Source of the DNA: Acidobacteriota bacterium | GTDB taxonomy: Bacteria; Acidobacteriota; Blastocatellia; HR10 | Direction: 5' to 3' | Length of the DNA stretch: 64,000 bases | Assembly (NCBI GenBank): GCA_030550025.1 | Contig: JAUQQC010000008.1 | Location: 72,761-136,760 of the forward strand | Shown here: positions 56,205 through 64,000 of the stretch, one piece after another | Position numbering within the stretch: the stretch's first letter is position 1 | How the letters are laid out: the number at the start of each line of letters is the position of its first letter | The notes under the pieces: generated by a model | Database searches by the model: none | The model's input: only the letters and a program-made list of their open reading frames with translations | Told to the model about the DNA's origin: nothing | Position numbers and translations under genes: made by a program

Positions 56205-56636
56205 ATGAAGCGGATCCGTGACATCGTCAGTTCCCGCACCGAGGTCTACACCATCCAGAGGACGGATTCCGTGCGACGGGCTGCCCAAGAGATGACGCGA
56301 CGGAACGTGCGCGCCATCTCGGTCTTGGATGGGGATCGACTGGTCGGCATCCTCTCGGAATGGGACATCATGACGAAGGTCGTCGCCGAAGGACGCGATC
56401 CGGAGACGACGCGCGTCGAGGAGGTCATGACGCCGGACCCGATGACCGCCACGCCAGAGGCGACCTACGCCGAGTGCTTAGTGACGATGCTCGCCAATGA
56501 CTTCCAGCATCTGGTCGTCGTCACGCCGGAAGGGAGAGTCCTCGGGACAGTCTCGCTCGGCGATCTGCTCAGCCTCGATAAGAAGGAACGGGACGAAGCG
56601 CTCGAGTTCTACGAGCGATTCTTCCAAGTCTACTGA
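56205..56636 (+). CDS. Two-CBS-domain protein
   Basis: About 143 aa, from ATG 56205 behind GAGGAGGG. It consists only of a Bateman module: CBS1 (VYTIQRTDSVRRAAQEMTRR, then AISVLDGDRLVGILSEWDIM) and CBS2 (DPMTATPEATYAECLVTML, then HLVVVTPEGRVLGTVSLGDL). Such modules bind adenine nucleotides and regulate partners. It lies 6 nt before the eIF2B-like gene, which makes that protein the likely partner. Confidence 0.9.
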   Translation: MKRIRDIVSSRTEVYTIQRTDSVRRAAQEMTRRNVRAISVLDGDRLVGILSEWDIMTKVVAEGRDPETTRVEEVMTPDPMTATPEATYAECLVTMLANDFQHLVVVTPEGRVLGTVSLGDLLSLDKKERDEALEFYERFFQVY

Positions 56637-56642
56637 ACGGGC

Positions 56643-57593
56643 ATGAAGGGAGAGACGTCGACGCTGAACGAGCGTGTGCGAGCGATCACGGAGGATCATC
56701 TCTCTGGAGCGACGGCGCTGACCGAGCAATTGACGGAAGTCCTGCGCGAGGTGCTCTCGCTTTCGTCCGCGACGACCGCCGAGGCCCTTAGGGAAGCACT
56801 GCTTGACATCGGCGAGCGCGTGATCCGCGCGCAGCCGAATATGGCGCCTCTTGTGCATCTGGTGAACGCCGTCGTGCGCGCCACTACCGAAGCCAAGACG
56901 CTTGAGGAAGCGCGCTCCGCGGCTCGACATGCGCTCGACCGATTCCGCCAGAAGCAACAAGAGAACGCGCGCGCACTCGAAGCACGGGCGAGCGATCTCA
57001 TCCCCGAGGGCGCATGCGTGCTCACTCATTCCTTCAGCACGACCGTTCTCTCCGCTCTGCACGCGGCTCGCGCGCGTGGACGCTCCTTCTCAGTCGTTTG
57101 CACGGAGTCGCGCCCGCTCGGCGAGGGCCGACTCCTGGCCGAACGCGCGCTCGCGCTGGGTCTCTCAGTGACGCTCATTGTGGACGCCGCCATGGCGGAA
57201 TGGGCCGGACGGTGCACGCTCGCGCTAGTGGGCGCCGACAGCATCTCTCCAGAAGGCGTGGTGAATAAGATCGGCACGCGGCTGCTGGCGCTTGCGGTTC
57301 GCGAACGCGGCATCCCCATCTACGCGCTCGCCGAGAGCAGCAAATTCTTTCCCATCCCCCTGAGGGCTTCGCGTCCGCAATCCCCGGCCGAGATCTGGGG
57401 GACGCCACCATCAGGACTCACAATCTGGAACGAATATTTCGAGACGACGCCGCTTGAGCTCTTCACCGGCATTCTCGCCGAGGATGGCCTTCTCTCTCCC
57501 AACGACGTTCGACGTCGCGTCCGAGAGATCGTCATAGAGGAACGCTTATGGTCACGGTTGAGATCATCGCCATCGGCAACGAACTCCTCTTAG
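56643..57593 (+). CDS. eIF2B alpha/R15P-isomerase-like sugar-phosphate isomerase family protein
   Basis: A 316-aa protein with a helical N-terminal half and a Rossmann-like C-terminal half. The block LALVGADSISPEGVVNKIGT matches the family of eIF2B, MtnA and ribose-1,5-bisphosphate isomerase, including the catalytic Asp of GAD. VVCTESRPLGEGRLLAERAL resembles the ETRPxxxGR loop of the R15P-isomerase branch. A sugar-phosphate isomerase is the best guess; substrate unknown. Its 3' end overlaps the following cinA-like gene by 46 nt, unusually long. Confidence 0.8.
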   Translation: MKGETSTLNERVRAITEDHLSGATALTEQLTEVLREVLSLSSATTAEALREALLDIGERVIRAQPNMAPLVHLVNAVVRATTEAKTLEEARSAARHALDRFRQKQQENARALEARASDLIPEGACVLTHSFSTTVLSALHAARARGRSFSVVCTESRPLGEGRLLAERALALGLSVTLIVDAAMAEWAGRCTLALVGADSISPEGVVNKIGTRLLALAVRERGIPIYALAESSKFFPIPLRASRPQSPAEIWGTPPSGLTIWNEYFETTPLELFTGILAEDGLLSPNDVRRRVREIVIEERLWSRLRSSPSATNSS

Positions 57594-58354
57594 GTGATAC
57601 GCTCGACACGAACACGTCGTGGTTGTGTCGGACCTTCACCGGCTTGGGCGGCCGGGTCGAGCGCGCCGTGCTCGTGCGCGACGACTGTCCAGCCATCGTT
57701 CGAGAGATTCGCGGAGCTTTGGGGCGAGGGACGCAACTTCTGGTCACCTCTGGCGGACTCGGACCGACCGACGACGATCTGACCCTGCAGGCGGTCGCCG
57801 AAGCGCTCGAACGCCCGCTCGTGCTCAATGAGCGAGCGCTCGCCCTGGTGCGGGAGACGTATGAGCGACTCGCAGCCGCCGGCTATGTCGCCGATGCCCA
57901 GCTCACGGAGAGCCGCGTGAAGATGGCACGTCTCCCGCAGGGCGCCGAGCCTCTGGAGAATCCGGTCGGGGCGGCCCCGGGCGTCCTGCTGCGGTTGGAT
58001 CGAACGACGCTCGTCAGCCTGCCCGGCGTTCCCGCCGAATTGAAGGCCATCGTCATGGGCCCACTACGCCCGATCTTGCAAGAACTTTTCGGCGCCGGCG
58101 TCTTCCGCGAACGAGAAGTCATCGCCCTCTGCCGAGATGAGACGGTACTGGCGCCCGTCCTCCGCGAGGTCGCCGAGCGCCATCCCGAAGTCTACATCAA
58201 ATCCCGAGCGCGGGAGTTCGGCCCCGACATCCGCTTTCGCATCACGCTCTCGCTCTCCGGACGCGATCCGACGAATGTCGAAGCTCAGCTGGAAGAAGCG
58301 GCGCGCGATCTGCGCGACGCGTTACGGCGGGCTCACATCGAGGTCGAAGCGTGA
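57548..58354 (+). CDS. CinA N-terminal-type (MoCF-fold) nucleotide-binding protein
   Basis: A 268-aa protein with the CinA/molybdopterin-binding fold: EIIAIGNELLLGDTLDTNT, LLVTSGGLGPTDDDLTLQAV, and GAAPGVLLRLDRTTLVSLPG. The C-terminal nicotinamide-mononucleotide deamidase domain of full CinA is missing, so it is the pyrophosphatase-like half alone. It is translationally overlapped with the eIF2B-like gene; both may act on nucleotide-linked phosphates. Confidence 0.88.
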   Translation: MVTVEIIAIGNELLLGDTLDTNTSWLCRTFTGLGGRVERAVLVRDDCPAIVREIRGALGRGTQLLVTSGGLGPTDDDLTLQAVAEALERPLVLNERALALVRETYERLAAAGYVADAQLTESRVKMARLPQGAEPLENPVGAAPGVLLRLDRTTLVSLPGVPAELKAIVMGPLRPILQELFGAGVFREREVIALCRDETVLAPVLREVAERHPEVYIKSRAREFGPDIRFRITLSLSGRDPTNVEAQLEEAARDLRDALRRAHIEVEA

Positions 58355-58448
58355 GCGTGGAGACGGAAGCGCTCAGGTGGCGTCGATACGCCGCCCCCTT
58401 TCGCGCTCGCCGATTCCGGCATACCGAGGGGGCGAGAACCAGCAGAGC

Positions 58449-58469
58449 GGGAGCCTCACAGGCGCTCCC
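58449..58469. terminator. Hairpin at the convergent cinA/dciA junction
   Basis: GGGAGCCT (58449-58456), loop CAC, AGGCGCTCCC (58460-58469), one bulge. It overlaps the stop codon of the minus-strand gene and has no T run. Confidence 0.35.
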
Positions 58470-58920
58470 TTCGCTTCAAGCATCGGATCGCCGCTCGAAG
58501 GAACGCTTCGCGCAATTCGGGATCCACGATCTTCTCGGCCAATGGACCCAGTTCGCGAAGCATTCGCTCGTCAGGGACCACTTGAGGTTCCGAAGGACCG
58601 TCCGCCTTCGGCTCGCACGAGGAGGACTCTTTTTCTTTCCGCTTCACGCGATACTCGATGGCCTCTACGAGCTCGGCGCCGAAAAGGCGGTTGATTCGAG
58701 CGAGGATCTCGGGCGAGAGCTTCTCCAATTGCGCTTTCCATGTCCGATCGGTGGTCAGAATGATCAGACGCCTCTCGTGAAGCCGTACGGGAGAAGTATG
58801 GGCAGCGACGCTCTCGCCGACCAAGCGCGCCCATGCCGCTTGCAGCACGCGCTCGCAGGCGCTCTCCTCATAGCCCACCATGCGCAACGCGTGCGGGAGG
58901 ATCTGGATCAATTCCTCCAT
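58456..58920 (-). CDS. DciA-like protein (DUF721)
   Basis: A 154-aa protein with the DUF721 core: AWARLVGESVAAHTSPVRLH, then RRLIILTTDRTWKAQLEKLS, ending in INRLFGAELVEAIEYRV. DciA loads the replicative helicase in bacteria that lack DnaC. A charged linker and a helical C-terminal tail follow. It is the gene downstream of the cytochrome fusion, 39 nt away. Confidence 0.8.
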   Translation of the reverse strand: MEELIQILPHALRMVGYEESACERVLQAAWARLVGESVAAHTSPVRLHERRLIILTTDRTWKAQLEKLSPEILARINRLFGAELVEAIEYRVKRKEKESSSCEPKADGPSEPQVVPDERMLRELGPLAEKIVDPELREAFLRAAIRCLKRRERL

Positions 58921-58959
58921 GGGACTTCCAAAAGACGCGCCGATTCCGCGCTCGATCGC

Positions 58960-60495
58960 TCAATGTTTGATCTTCGCCCAATAGCTCAAGGGCTCAAAGT
59001 CCGGGCTGTTCTCCCTCGTGTGACAGGGCAAACATCCTTCGGGCACGCCGACCTTCCCGTATGGACGCGTCGGGTCTTCGAGATGGCGGGATGCCGGCCC
59101 GTGACACGCCTCGCACTGAACGTCTTTCAACCGAGGCGTGGAGAAGACGTTGAGAAATCCCCCCGGCTGTTCGTATCCGGTCACGTGACACGCGAGGCAC
59201 TGCGGATCGTTCTCTCGTTTTGCCTTCTGAAGCGTCGCAAAAGCGTGCGCATGCCCAGATGTTGTCCACACGGCGTAGGCCGAAGCGTGGCATGGTTGGC
59301 AAGCGCGAGAGCCGACGAAGGTGGCGCCGTCCCCGGAAGCAGTATGCCGGGTTCTTCGGCTCGCGGCCATCGCGCGTTCAGCGAGCCGCCGTTGCACGGC
59401 CGCCAGTTCGTGCCGGGCCTCCGCGCGCAGCGCCTCCACTGCTGGATCATCGGGGATGAGCCCATCCAATTCGACGTATCGCGCCAGGACCTTCCATCGC
59501 CCACCTTGTTCCTCTCCATAGAGGCGCAACTCGCCCAGGAGCTTCGTCTGATACGCGCTGTAGGCGATGTAAGTGCGACCAATCGTCTTCGGCGACAACC
59601 AGAGCGGACGTCCAACATCGGCCAGGATCACGTCCACCTGTGGATTCTCACGCGCCAACGACTCGATCATCTCCGGCGAGAGATAAGCGAGCACCACGAC
59701 CAGATCAGAGCGCGCGCGCACTTGGGGCAGGAGCGACCGCACGGCCACCAGCGGATCCGATATGCTGAATTCCCGCCCGCGATAGTTCCCCGCTTCGGTC
59801 ACCCCGATGAGCCCGATCCGAAGCGTGCGTCCATTGAGCCTCCCTCCGCTCAGCTCGCGGATCACATATGGTTGAGGGTTCGCATAGGACGCCTCACGAG
59901 AGCGCACGTTCGCCGAGAGAAAACGCTTCACCACAGGCGTTTCGGCAGCATGGCGACGGAACTCCTCTAATCGAAAGCACCGCGCCAGCTGCGGGAGATC
60001 GTGATAAGAGAGATTCACTACATCGAGCTTCATGTGCTCATACGCGCGAATCACCCACTCGTTACCCACCACGACGTCCTCGGCGAGATCGCCCGTCATT
60101 GGATCAACTCGGTCGCTGAAGAAGTATCCGGTATCCACGTGAAGGAACGGAACGCCAGGATATCGCTCCGCGAATAACCGAATGTAGCCTTGACGGCGCG
60201 CCACGCCGCCGAGCGGATTCTTTGGACAGCCGCAAACCTCCAGACTCCCTAAGATGTCTCCACCAAAGAAGATCGCCGCGCTGAACCCATCATCCTCCCC
60301 AAGCCGACCGGAAAGCTCCGTTTTCCTGGCCCGCGCCCGCTCGAACTCGAAGACGTCCTTCGGCTGTTGAGGGGCTGCTGTCTGCATCGCTTCTTCAGCG
60401 ACCAATCCCGGTCTGGAGCCGAAAAAGTGAACCGCGAGCAGCACGAGCGCTCCAGCCGTGAGGATGATGAAGACGCCCACGAGCTGTCGCACCAT
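58960..60495 (-). CDS. Metallophosphatase-like domain fused to a tetraheme cytochrome c
   Basis: About 511 aa, from ATG 60495 behind AGGAGG. An N-terminal anchor (VGVFIILTAGALVLLAVHFFG) precedes residues 80-370, a UshA/5'-nucleotidase-like metallophosphatase fold (FFGGDILGSLEVCGCPKNPL, HVDTGYFFSDR, VVNLSYHD, LVVVLAYLSPEM). Typical metal His residues are partly absent. The C-terminal 130 residues hold four heme c motifs (CQPCH, CLACH, CEACH, CLPCH) in a cytochrome c554-like arrangement. Periplasmic redox role; partner unknown. Confidence 0.85.
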   Translation of the reverse strand: MVRQLVGVFIILTAGALVLLAVHFFGSRPGLVAEEAMQTAAPQQPKDVFEFERARARKTELSGRLGEDDGFSAAIFFGGDILGSLEVCGCPKNPLGGVARRQGYIRLFAERYPGVPFLHVDTGYFFSDRVDPMTGDLAEDVVVGNEWVIRAYEHMKLDVVNLSYHDLPQLARCFRLEEFRRHAAETPVVKRFLSANVRSREASYANPQPYVIRELSGGRLNGRTLRIGLIGVTEAGNYRGREFSISDPLVAVRSLLPQVRARSDLVVVLAYLSPEMIESLARENPQVDVILADVGRPLWLSPKTIGRTYIAYSAYQTKLLGELRLYGEEQGGRWKVLARYVELDGLIPDDPAVEALRAEARHELAAVQRRLAERAMAASRRTRHTASGDGATFVGSRACQPCHASAYAVWTTSGHAHAFATLQKAKRENDPQCLACHVTGYEQPGGFLNVFSTPRLKDVQCEACHGPASRHLEDPTRPYGKVGVPEGCLPCHTRENSPDFEPLSYWAKIKH

Positions 60496-60533
60496 TGACC
60501 TTCCTCCTTTTGCTGCCATTAATAGCCGGCAAG

Positions 60534-60562
60534 ATCATACCCCAACCTTCCGGCTTCAGCAA
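60534..60562 (-). promoter_or_regulatory. Promoter of the cytochrome fusion gene
   Basis: Minus strand TTGCTG (60557-60562) and TATGAT (60534-60539), 17-bp spacer; start near 60527, about 32 nt before the ATG. Confidence 0.55.
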
Positions 60563-60654
60563 CCAGCCGGTCCACGCGGAGCACGATGCCTCGCCGATGA
60601 CAGAATGCGAAAGGCTTCGCGCGCGCGTCTCAGCTCCTCGGGCGCTTGCGACCC

Positions 60655-61260
60655 TCACTCCGGCACTGTCCGAGGGAGACGTCGGAGTATATCGAGGCGA
60701 TAAAAGTTCACGACGTTGAGGCTCGATCCAAGCATCGAGGCAACGGTGCGGTCCGAGCATCCTTTCGCGAGAAGCTTCAGAAGCTCCACCTCGACAAGGG
60801 GCACCTGAGGATGGCTGAAGCGACTGACCGTCCCCCTCTGCAAGGATTCCAAAAGTGCACGTGCGATCGAGGGACTGAGGAAGGAGAAGCCCCGACGCAC
60901 CATCACAAGCGCTCTTCGGAGGATCGCCGCGCTCTCGCACTTGGAGACATACCCCATCGCGCCGGCCGCAAAGGCCTCACGGACGATCTCCGGCTCCTCG
61001 ATCTCAGAGAGGACGATCACACGCGGCCCCGGGATGGTGCCCGCCATGCGCCTCAAAACGTGAATCCCATCCAACGCGGGCAAGGCGACGTCCATGAGGA
61101 TGACGTCGGGCTTCGTCGCCGCGACGCGCTCCAGAAGTCCCTGTCCATCGGACGCCTCCCCCACGACGGCATAGGAGCCAAATCCCTCGATGAGACATTT
61201 CAAGACGTGCCGCCAAAGCTGATGAGCATCCGCAATGACCATCCGTCCTTTTGCGCGCAC
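60655..61260 (-). CDS. NarL-type response regulator with a degenerate DNA-binding domain
   Basis: A 201-aa protein from GTG 61260. Receiver: MVIADAHQLWRHVL (one acidic residue replaced: ADAH instead of ADDH), acceptor Asp in VILMDVALPALDG, Lys in GYVSKCES. The LuxR-type helix-turn-helix is eroded: LVEVELLKLLAKGCSDRTVA, then SLNVVNFYRLDILRRL, with NVVNFY where TVKTH is normal. DNA binding may be changed or lost. Related to, but clearly diverged from, the regulator 186 nt upstream. Confidence 0.8.
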   Translation of the reverse strand: MRAKGRMVIADAHQLWRHVLKCLIEGFGSYAVVGEASDGQGLLERVAATKPDVILMDVALPALDGIHVLRRMAGTIPGPRVIVLSEIEEPEIVREAFAAGAMGYVSKCESAAILRRALVMVRRGFSFLSPSIARALLESLQRGTVSRFSHPQVPLVEVELLKLLAKGCSDRTVASMLGSSLNVVNFYRLDILRRLPRTVPE

Positions 61261-61446
61261 TCAGTTCCCCCTCGACCGATCCCGGTCTGCAGAGCGCACG
61301 CCATGGCGGTGCGCTGCTCCGCCCCACACTTTCTTCATGAACCTCTATGATCGGCGATTCTGGGACATCCGACAATTCGGCGCACAGCGGATTTTTCGTC
61401 CCTCAAAGGGAGTATTTCTGGGGAGGTGGCGAAAAGCGCGTGGGGC

Positions 61447-62103
61447 TTATCCCTGGATGATCCCTCGACGGATCGCGTAGCGCACCAGTTCGGCGACGCT
61501 GTGCAGATCGAGCTTCCGCATGATGTTCTCCCGATGCGTCTTCACCGTCTTCTCACTGATGTAGAGCATTTGGGCGATCTCTTTATTCGAGTACCCCTCG
61601 GCGATGAGCTGAAGGATCTCTCGCTCACGGGCCGTCAGATCGGAGAATTTCTCCTCGGGCGGAACTTTCCCGCGGGCGAAATCGAGATATTGAGGGATCA
61701 CCCGCTTGGCGATGGAAGGGCTCAAGTAAGAATCCCCTCGATAGACGGCGCGGATCGCCGCGATCAACTCTTCACTCGCCGCATCCTTGAGCAAATACCC
61801 AGTGGCCCCGGCGTTCAAAATCTCCGTCGCCAGCTGATCGTTCTCATGCACCGTCAGGATGAGGATCTTCGTCTTCGGCAGCGACTTGGCGATCTGCCGC
61901 GTGGCTTCGATCCCATTCAAGATGGGCATGGAGATGTCCATGACGACAACGTCCGGCTTCAACGCCTCCGCCTTCTTGACGGCCTCGCGACCATCGCCCG
62001 CTTCCCCCACGACCTCAAAAGAGGGATCGGCCTCCAGGATCTTCCGCAGACCCTGCCTCAGGATCGTGTGATCATCTGCCAAGAGCACTCTGATCTTTCC
62101 CAT
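61447..62103 (-). CDS. NarL/FixJ-type response regulator
   Basis: About 218 aa, from ATG 62103. Complete receiver (VLLADDHTILRQGLRKIL, acceptor Asp in VVVMDISMPILNG, Thr in ILTVHEND, Lys in GYLLKDA) and a canonical LuxR helix-turn-helix (LTAREREILQLIAEGYSNKE, then ISEKTVKTHRENIMRKL). Sensor kinase not in the window. A good promoter precedes it. Confidence 0.95.
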   Translation of the reverse strand: MGKIRVLLADDHTILRQGLRKILEADPSFEVVGEAGDGREAVKKAEALKPDVVVMDISMPILNGIEATRQIAKSLPKTKILILTVHENDQLATEILNAGATGYLLKDAASEELIAAIRAVYRGDSYLSPSIAKRVIPQYLDFARGKVPPEEKFSDLTAREREILQLIAEGYSNKEIAQMLYISEKTVKTHRENIMRKLDLHSVAELVRYAIRRGIIQG

Positions 62104-62141
62104 AGCGCCGACCCATTTCCCCCTCACATTCGTTTGGCCTG

Positions 62142-62170
62142 ATTATATTCCAGACGAAGGGCAGATGCAA
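62142..62170 (-). promoter_or_regulatory. Promoter of the NarL-type regulator
   Basis: Minus strand TTGCAT (62165-62170) and TATAAT (62142-62147), 17-bp spacer. Confidence 0.65.
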
Positions 62171-62195
62171 TAGGGTTATCCCTCCAAAACGGGCA

Positions 62196-62224
62196 TTGCC
62201 GTTTGACAAGCCTCGCGCCATAAT
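62196..62224 (+). promoter_or_regulatory. Possible promoter of the dehydrogenase gene
   Basis: TTGCCG (62196-62201) and CATAAT (62219-62224), 17-bp spacer. A TTGACA at 62203 is too close to the -10 box to serve as -35. Confidence 0.4.
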
Positions 62225-62264
62225 TGGGGAGCTTATGTGAAAATTTGCGCCAAGGAGACATCTT

Positions 62265-63824
62265 ATGGTGCCACCTTTTCGAAACGAACCGTTCACCGAT
62301 TTCAGTCAGGAAGCGAATCGGCAGGCCATGTTCGAGGCCATCGCCAAAGTGGAATCAGAATTCGGTCGGGAGTATCCGCTCATCATCGGAGGGAGGCCGT
62401 ATACGACCGGAGATCTGCTGAAATCCGTCAATCCCTCACAGACGGATCAAGTCGTCGGATGGGCGCACCGCGGCAGCTCGGAACACGTGGATCATGCCTT
62501 GGAGGCAGCGTGGAAGGCCTTCACCTGGTGGAGCCGTCGCCCGGCTGAAGAGCGCGCCCGGTACCTCTTTCAAGTCGCCCACGTCATGCGCCGCCGGAAG
62601 TTCGAGCTGGCCGCCTGGATCGTCCTCGAGGTCGGCAAGAGTTGGGCTGAGGCGGATGCCGACGTCGCCGAAGCGATTGACATGTGCGAGTTCTATGGGC
62701 GCCAAGCGCTCCAGTATGAGGGGCCTCGTCCGGTGACCCCCTCCCCCCTTCCTGCCGAACACAACGAGTGGTTTTACATCCCGCTCGGGGCGGGAGCCAT
62801 CATCCCCCCATGGAATTTCCCCTTGGCCATCCTCGTCGGCATGACGATGGGGGCAGTCGCGGCGGGTAATACAGTCGTCGTAAAACCCTCCAGCGAGAGC
62901 CCGATCATCGCCGCGAAGTTCATGGAGGTGCTCGAAGAGGCTTCCTTCCCTGAAGGCGTCGTGAACTACTTGCCAGGAGCGGGATCGAAGGTCGGCGATT
63001 ATTTGGTCGCTCACCCGCGCACGCGCTTCATCGCTTTCACCGGCTCCATGGAAGTCGGGCTGCGCATCAACGAGATGGCCGCTCGAACGTCCCCCGGTCA
63101 GATTTGGATCAAGCGCGTGATCGCCGAGATGGGAGGCAAAAACGCCATCATCGTGGACAGCTCAGCCGATCTCGATGCCGCCGCCGAAGGGATCGTGATC
63201 TCCGCCTATGGCTACTCGGGGCAGAAATGCTCGGCTTGCTCGCGCGCTATTTTCCTTGAGGATGTCTATGAAGCGGGCGTGGAGAAGGTGATCGAACGGG
63301 CGCAGAAGATCACCGTCGGGCCGACCAAAGATCCGGCCAATTGGATGGGCCCCGTCGTCAGCCAATCAGCCTACCAGTCCATCCTCGGTTACATCGAGAT
63401 CGGAAAGAACGAGGGGAAGTTGCTCCTTGGAGGGCACGCGCTTGAGGAAGTCGGCCGCGGATGGTTCATCGCACCAACGATCTTCGGCGACGTCTCCCCC
63501 TCAGCGCGGATCGCGCAGGAGGAGATCTTCGGGCCGGTCCTTGCCTGTCTGCGCGCTCGGGATTTCGATCACGCCCTGGAGATCGCCAACGGGACTGTTT
63601 ACGGCTTGACCGGCGGCGTCTACAGCCGCACGCGCGAGCATATCGAGCGCGCGCGTCGGGAATTCCACGTCGGCAATCTCTACATCAATCGGAAGATCAC
63701 CGGCGCACTCGTGGACGTGCACCCCTTCGGCGGTTTCAACATGTCCGGCACCGATTCGAAAGCGGGCGGCCGCGATTACCTGCTCCTTTTCCTCCAAGCG
63801 AAATCCGTCGCCGAGAGGTTCTAG
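62265..63824 (+). CDS. 1-pyrroline-5-carboxylate (glutamate semialdehyde) dehydrogenase
   Basis: A 519-aa aldehyde dehydrogenase, from ATG 62265 behind AAGGAG. It oxidises glutamate semialdehyde, from proline breakdown, to glutamate. The RocA/PruA branch features are present: IIPPWNFPLAILVGM, VVVKPSSESPI, FTGSMEVGLRI, catalytic Glu in VIAEMGGKNAI, catalytic Cys in GYSGQKCSACSRAI, EEIFGPVLA and PFGGFNMSGTDSKAGGRDYL. The next gene could be a proline-pathway partner but too little is visible. Confidence 0.93.
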   Translation: MVPPFRNEPFTDFSQEANRQAMFEAIAKVESEFGREYPLIIGGRPYTTGDLLKSVNPSQTDQVVGWAHRGSSEHVDHALEAAWKAFTWWSRRPAEERARYLFQVAHVMRRRKFELAAWIVLEVGKSWAEADADVAEAIDMCEFYGRQALQYEGPRPVTPSPLPAEHNEWFYIPLGAGAIIPPWNFPLAILVGMTMGAVAAGNTVVVKPSSESPIIAAKFMEVLEEASFPEGVVNYLPGAGSKVGDYLVAHPRTRFIAFTGSMEVGLRINEMAARTSPGQIWIKRVIAEMGGKNAIIVDSSADLDAAAEGIVISAYGYSGQKCSACSRAIFLEDVYEAGVEKVIERAQKITVGPTKDPANWMGPVVSQSAYQSILGYIEIGKNEGKLLLGGHALEEVGRGWFIAPTIFGDVSPSARIAQEEIFGPVLACLRARDFDHALEIANGTVYGLTGGVYSRTREHIERARREFHVGNLYINRKITGALVDVHPFGGFNMSGTDSKAGGRDYLLLFLQAKSVAERF

Positions 63825-63865
63825 CGTCACGGGGGGCCTCACGCGAACGTGAGGCCCCCATGACG
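63825..63865 (+). terminator. Strong hairpin after the dehydrogenase gene
   Basis: GGGGGCCTCACG (63832-63843), loop CGAA, CGTGAGGCCCCC (63848-63859), extended by outer arms CGTCA and TGACG. It begins right after the stop codon. No T run follows, so it may rather stabilise the 3' end. Confidence 0.6.
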
Positions 63866-63935
63866 CGAGATCAGCGCTCTTTCTTCTGCTCCCCACCTGT
63901 GCCATAATTGTGCGCGAACGCATAAGGAGAGAGTC

Positions 63936-64000
63936 ATGGCGCGCCAAAAGCCGATCTCGGTCCTCACCTTGGAGGAGGTCCTGAAGCAATTCGCCATCCC
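63936..64000 (+). CDS. Start of an unidentified gene, cut by the window edge
   Basis: ATG 63936 is preceded by AAGGAGAG. The 21 codons seen begin MARQKPISVLTLEEVLKQF. Too short to assign. A CATAAT at 63903-63908 could be its -10 box. Confidence 0.6.
   Translation, partial: MARQKPISVLTLEEVLKQFAI

Overview
This 64-kb window is bacterial chromosomal DNA that is GC-rich to the eye. I read it as Acidobacteriota (moderate confidence). The support is a TonB receptor with an N-terminal carboxypeptidase-regulatory-like domain, a small membrane protein resembling the DUF6677 type, a TamB/Omp85/SurA-like outer-membrane cluster, and many secreted proteins of unknown function. There is no 16S gene in the window, so this is inference from family content. 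The cell envelope is clearly Gram-negative.

Layout. 1-5.4 kb (+): 3' part of mfd, a SurA-like isomerase, pyrK and pyrD. 5.4-6.8 kb (+): two small membrane proteins and a ribbon-helix-helix protein with its own promoter, operator-like palindrome and terminator. 6.9-11.7 kb (-): TonB receptor, secreted beta-helix protein and a membrane-anchored protein. 11.8-13.9 kb: accessory patch with an IS607-type recombinase remnant and a DUF4173-like membrane protein whose start is tandemly duplicated. 13.9-22.5 kb (-): selA, a LecA-domain protein, thiE, a K+/H+-exchange-like protein, an ABC exporter, aroC and uvrB. 22.7-25.9 kb (+): an NtrC-type regulator and a secreted M64 peptidase. 26-30.3 kb: pncB (+), then accA, a family-2 glycosyltransferase and a small phosphatase (-). 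30.5-38.1 kb (-): a second, partly decayed accessory region with a helical secreted protein, a truncated redoxin, an NHL propeller with a small secreted Cys-rich protein, remnants of macA/macB, and capA.

38.3-48.2 kb (+): ribE and ribBA (with a degenerate GTP-cyclohydrolase II half), then tamB, an Omp85/BamA-family protein and a SurA-N-like chaperone. 48.1-55.9 kb (-): a compact histidine operon hisG-D-C-HAD-B-H-A-F-I followed by tRNA-Ile2(CAT). The HAD hydrolase sits where a histidinol-phosphate phosphatase is required. 56.2-58.4 kb (+): CBS protein, eIF2B-like protein and CinA-N, behind a promoter carrying a palindromic operator in its spacer. 58.5-62.1 kb (-): DciA-like protein, a metallophosphatase/tetraheme cytochrome fusion and two NarL-type response regulators. 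62.3-64 kb (+): 1-pyrroline-5-carboxylate dehydrogenase and the start of one more gene.

The most rewarding items for follow-up are the degenerate RibBA, the putative phosphatase in the his operon, the cytochrome fusion, the operator pair at 56.1 kb, and the decayed propeller/small-protein/redoxin cluster. I see no CRISPR array, rRNA gene or intact mobile element.
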